Below the pieces are notes generated by a model. It was not told the DNA's origin. It searched no databases and saw only the letters and a list, made by a program, of their open reading frames with translations. From assembly GCA_012799755.1 (NCBI GenBank), contig JAAZKQ010000379.1:1-6531 (forward strand): a stretch of DNA of 6,531 bases, read 5' to 3'. The position numbers and the translations under genes were made by a program. Below, piece after piece: positions 5,630 through 6,531 of the stretch (position 1 is the stretch's first letter; every line of letters begins with the position of its first letter). The DNA comes from Lentisphaerota bacterium (GTDB taxonomy: Bacteria > Verrucomicrobiota > Lentisphaeria > Oligosphaerales > Oligosphaeraceae).

Positions 5630-6229
5630 TCACTCCAAGACACCCTTGGTGGACGGCACGGCTGTGCTGCCGGCCTTGCGGGTGACAGCCTGCGCCAAAG
5701 CCCGCCCGAAAGCCTTGAAAATCGCCTCCATGCCATGGTGGGACTCCTCACAAGCCAGCAGGTCAACATGCAAGGTCAACCCGGAACTGTTGACCAAGGC
5801 CTGGAAGAACTCGCGGAAGAGCCGGCCGCTCACGCCACCGACCGTTGCCTCCGGCAAGCTCACCCGCCAGGACAAGTGTGGTCGGCCACTGAGGTCCAAT
5901 ACCACCCGCGCCAACGACTCGTCCATCGGCACAAAGGACGCTCCAAAGCGAGTTAACCCGCGCTTGTCGCCCAACGCCTCTTTCAGCGTCTGGCCAAGCG
6001 CGAGGCCAACGTCCTCCATGGTATGATGTGCATCAACTTCAAGGTCGCCTTTGACGGCCAGCCGCAAGCCAAAGCCGCCATGGCAGGAAAAGGCATGCAG
6101 CATGTGATCAAAAAATGCCACGCCGCTTTGTATTTCCGGCTCGCCGGCAGCGCCATCAAGCAGCAACTCAATACGGATGTCCGTCTCGCGAGTCGTTCGT
6201 TTCACCGTTGCCTGACGTATCTTCGCCAA
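5630..6229 (-). CDS. hisB: Imidazoleglycerol-phosphate dehydratase
   Basis: This enzyme converts imidazole glycerol phosphate to imidazole acetol phosphate in histidine biosynthesis and works as a manganese-dependent 24-subunit assembly. The product has 199 residues, the normal size of the single-function enzyme, without the phosphatase half fused to it in enterobacteria. The two metal-binding repeats are complete: HHTMED (68-73) and ESHHGME (162-168). FFDHMLHAF (39-47) and the C-terminal STKG (193-196) loop are also present. The start is a TTG at 6229. It gives the usual MAKIRQATVKRTTRETDI beginning, an in-frame TAG lies two codons upstream, and no ATG is available; a GGGGA stretch 6 bases before it is a modest ribosome site. 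No other his gene lies in the window and the next gene is thrS, so the histidine pathway is probably scattered in this genome. Confidence 0.97.
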   Translation of the reverse strand: MAKIRQATVKRTTRETDIRIELLLDGAAGEPEIQSGVAFFDHMLHAFSCHGGFGLRLAVKGDLEVDAHHTMEDVGLALGQTLKEALGDKRGLTRFGASFVPMDESLARVVLDLSGRPHLSWRVSLPEATVGGVSGRLFREFFQALVNSSGLTLHVDLLACEESHHGMEAIFKAFGRALAQAVTRKAGSTAVPSTKGVLE

Positions 6230-6260
6230 TGTCTATCCCCATCTATATTTAAGGTATTGC

Positions 6261-6276
6261 TACGGAAAATTCCGTA
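6261..6276. promoter_or_regulatory. Operator-like dyad upstream of hisB
   Basis: TACGGAA and TTCCGTA form a perfect 7-base inverted repeat separated by two A residues, within an A/T-rich patch 32 bases upstream of the hisB start. Its size and compactness resemble a dimeric repressor site more than an RNA hairpin. A weak TATAGA box lies downstream of it on the minus strand, so the dyad would sit at or just upstream of a hisB promoter. The binding protein is unknown. Confidence 0.4.
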
Positions 6277-6336
6277 AATCTGTAATATATGACGCCACAG
6301 CCAAATGCAAAATCATCCCGTGCGCGACGGCAAGGG

Positions 6337-6390
6337 AAAAAATAAGCGGCCAGCGATTGGTAACTGTGTTCCTGCGGTCATTCTGGCCGC
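6337..6390 (-). terminator. Probable minus-strand terminator upstream of hisB
   Basis: GCGGCCAG (6390-6383 on the minus strand) pairs perfectly over 8 bp with CTGGCCGC (6353-6346) around a 29-base loop. The stem is followed by TTATTTTTT (6345-6337). The orientation implies a minus-strand gene entering from the right edge and ending just before it. The long loop weakens the call. Confidence 0.5.
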
Positions 6391-6440
6391 CTTACTGCCA
6401 AAACATCTTTTCCCTGGCATTTGAGCGCTGAAAGCGCGAG

Positions 6441-6531
6441 CTATGATAGCCCAGGGCAAAGCGACGCCGAAGGCGGAGCATCGTCCTGGGTGGAGCATCG
6501 TTTATGTTCGTGTTCCTCGGCCTCTTTGGCG
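6441..6531 (-). CDS. Possible 3' end of an unidentified minus-strand gene
   Basis: The stretch 6230-6531 has no certain gene. At its right edge one minus-strand frame is open from the window end to a TAG at 6443-6441 and encodes a charged, then Pro/Ser-rich tail (AKEAEEHEHKRCSTQDDAPP and onward). A second minus-strand frame is open to a TAA at 6392, one base before the terminator stem, and is arginine-rich. A terminator on this strand and the direction of all neighbours favour one of these being a real gene end. A competing plus-strand start at 6504 is described under findings. No family can be assigned. Confidence 0.3.
   Translation of the reverse strand, partial: AKEAEEHEHKRCSTQDDAPPSASLCPGLS

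Noticed and set aside
5586..6026. Plus-strand reading frame opposite hisB
   Set aside because: It is a shadow of hisB, whose metal motifs are all present in the minus-strand frame.
6313..6498. Minus-strand 61-codon frame near the right edge
   Set aside because: It reads through the stem and T tract of the probable terminator, has no homologous motif and has a stop just before its start.

Overview
The window is ordinary, compact bacterial chromosome of moderately high GC. Every confidently called gene lies on the minus strand, so transcription runs from right to left. In transcription order the genes are hisB (histidine biosynthesis), thrS (threonyl-tRNA synthetase), infC (IF3), rpmI (L35), rplT (L20), and a membrane-anchored kinase-fold protein with an N-terminal zinc ribbon. 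A small partial reading frame follows at the left edge. The order thrS-infC-rpmI-rplT is the classic bacterial translation cluster. No mobile element, CRISPR array, rRNA or convincing tRNA gene was found.

The source is probably a member of the PVC group or a neighbouring phylum (Lentisphaerota, Kiritimatiellota, Verrucomicrobiota). This is an inference from two features: a zinc-ribbon, single-membrane-pass kinase-like protein, and a threonyl-tRNA synthetase without the TGS domain. No marker in the window settles it.

Layout, right to left. Positions 6230-6531 hold no certain gene: a probable minus-strand terminator (6337-6390), an operator-like dyad (6261-6276) in front of hisB, and short alternative reading frames at the edge. 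hisB (5630-6229, TTG start) is followed by a probable terminator. thrS (3768-5495) follows, with its own TATAAT box. A 180-base structured gap leads to infC (3069-3587), which appears to start at the non-canonical codon AUC just behind a palindromic Shine-Dalgarno. A strong intrinsic terminator or attenuator lies between infC and rpmI (2718-2918). A smaller hairpin lies between rpmI and rplT (2271-2624), and a textbook terminator closes the cluster. The kinase-like gene (165-1946) has its own good promoter (TTGAGC, 17 bases, TATAAT). A partial reading frame (1-144) begins 20 bases after its stop.

The translation genes form a coherent set: ThrRS charges tRNA, IF3 controls start-codon selection, and L35 and L20 are early 50S assembly proteins. 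The hairpins in all three gaps suggest that this clade controls the cluster in steps instead of making one uniform polycistronic message. The least ordinary items are the kinase-like protein, which has lost its catalytic aspartate and glycine loop and so looks like a membrane pseudokinase; the AUC start of infC; the internal terminator; and the TGS-less ThrRS. No wholly new system is evident.
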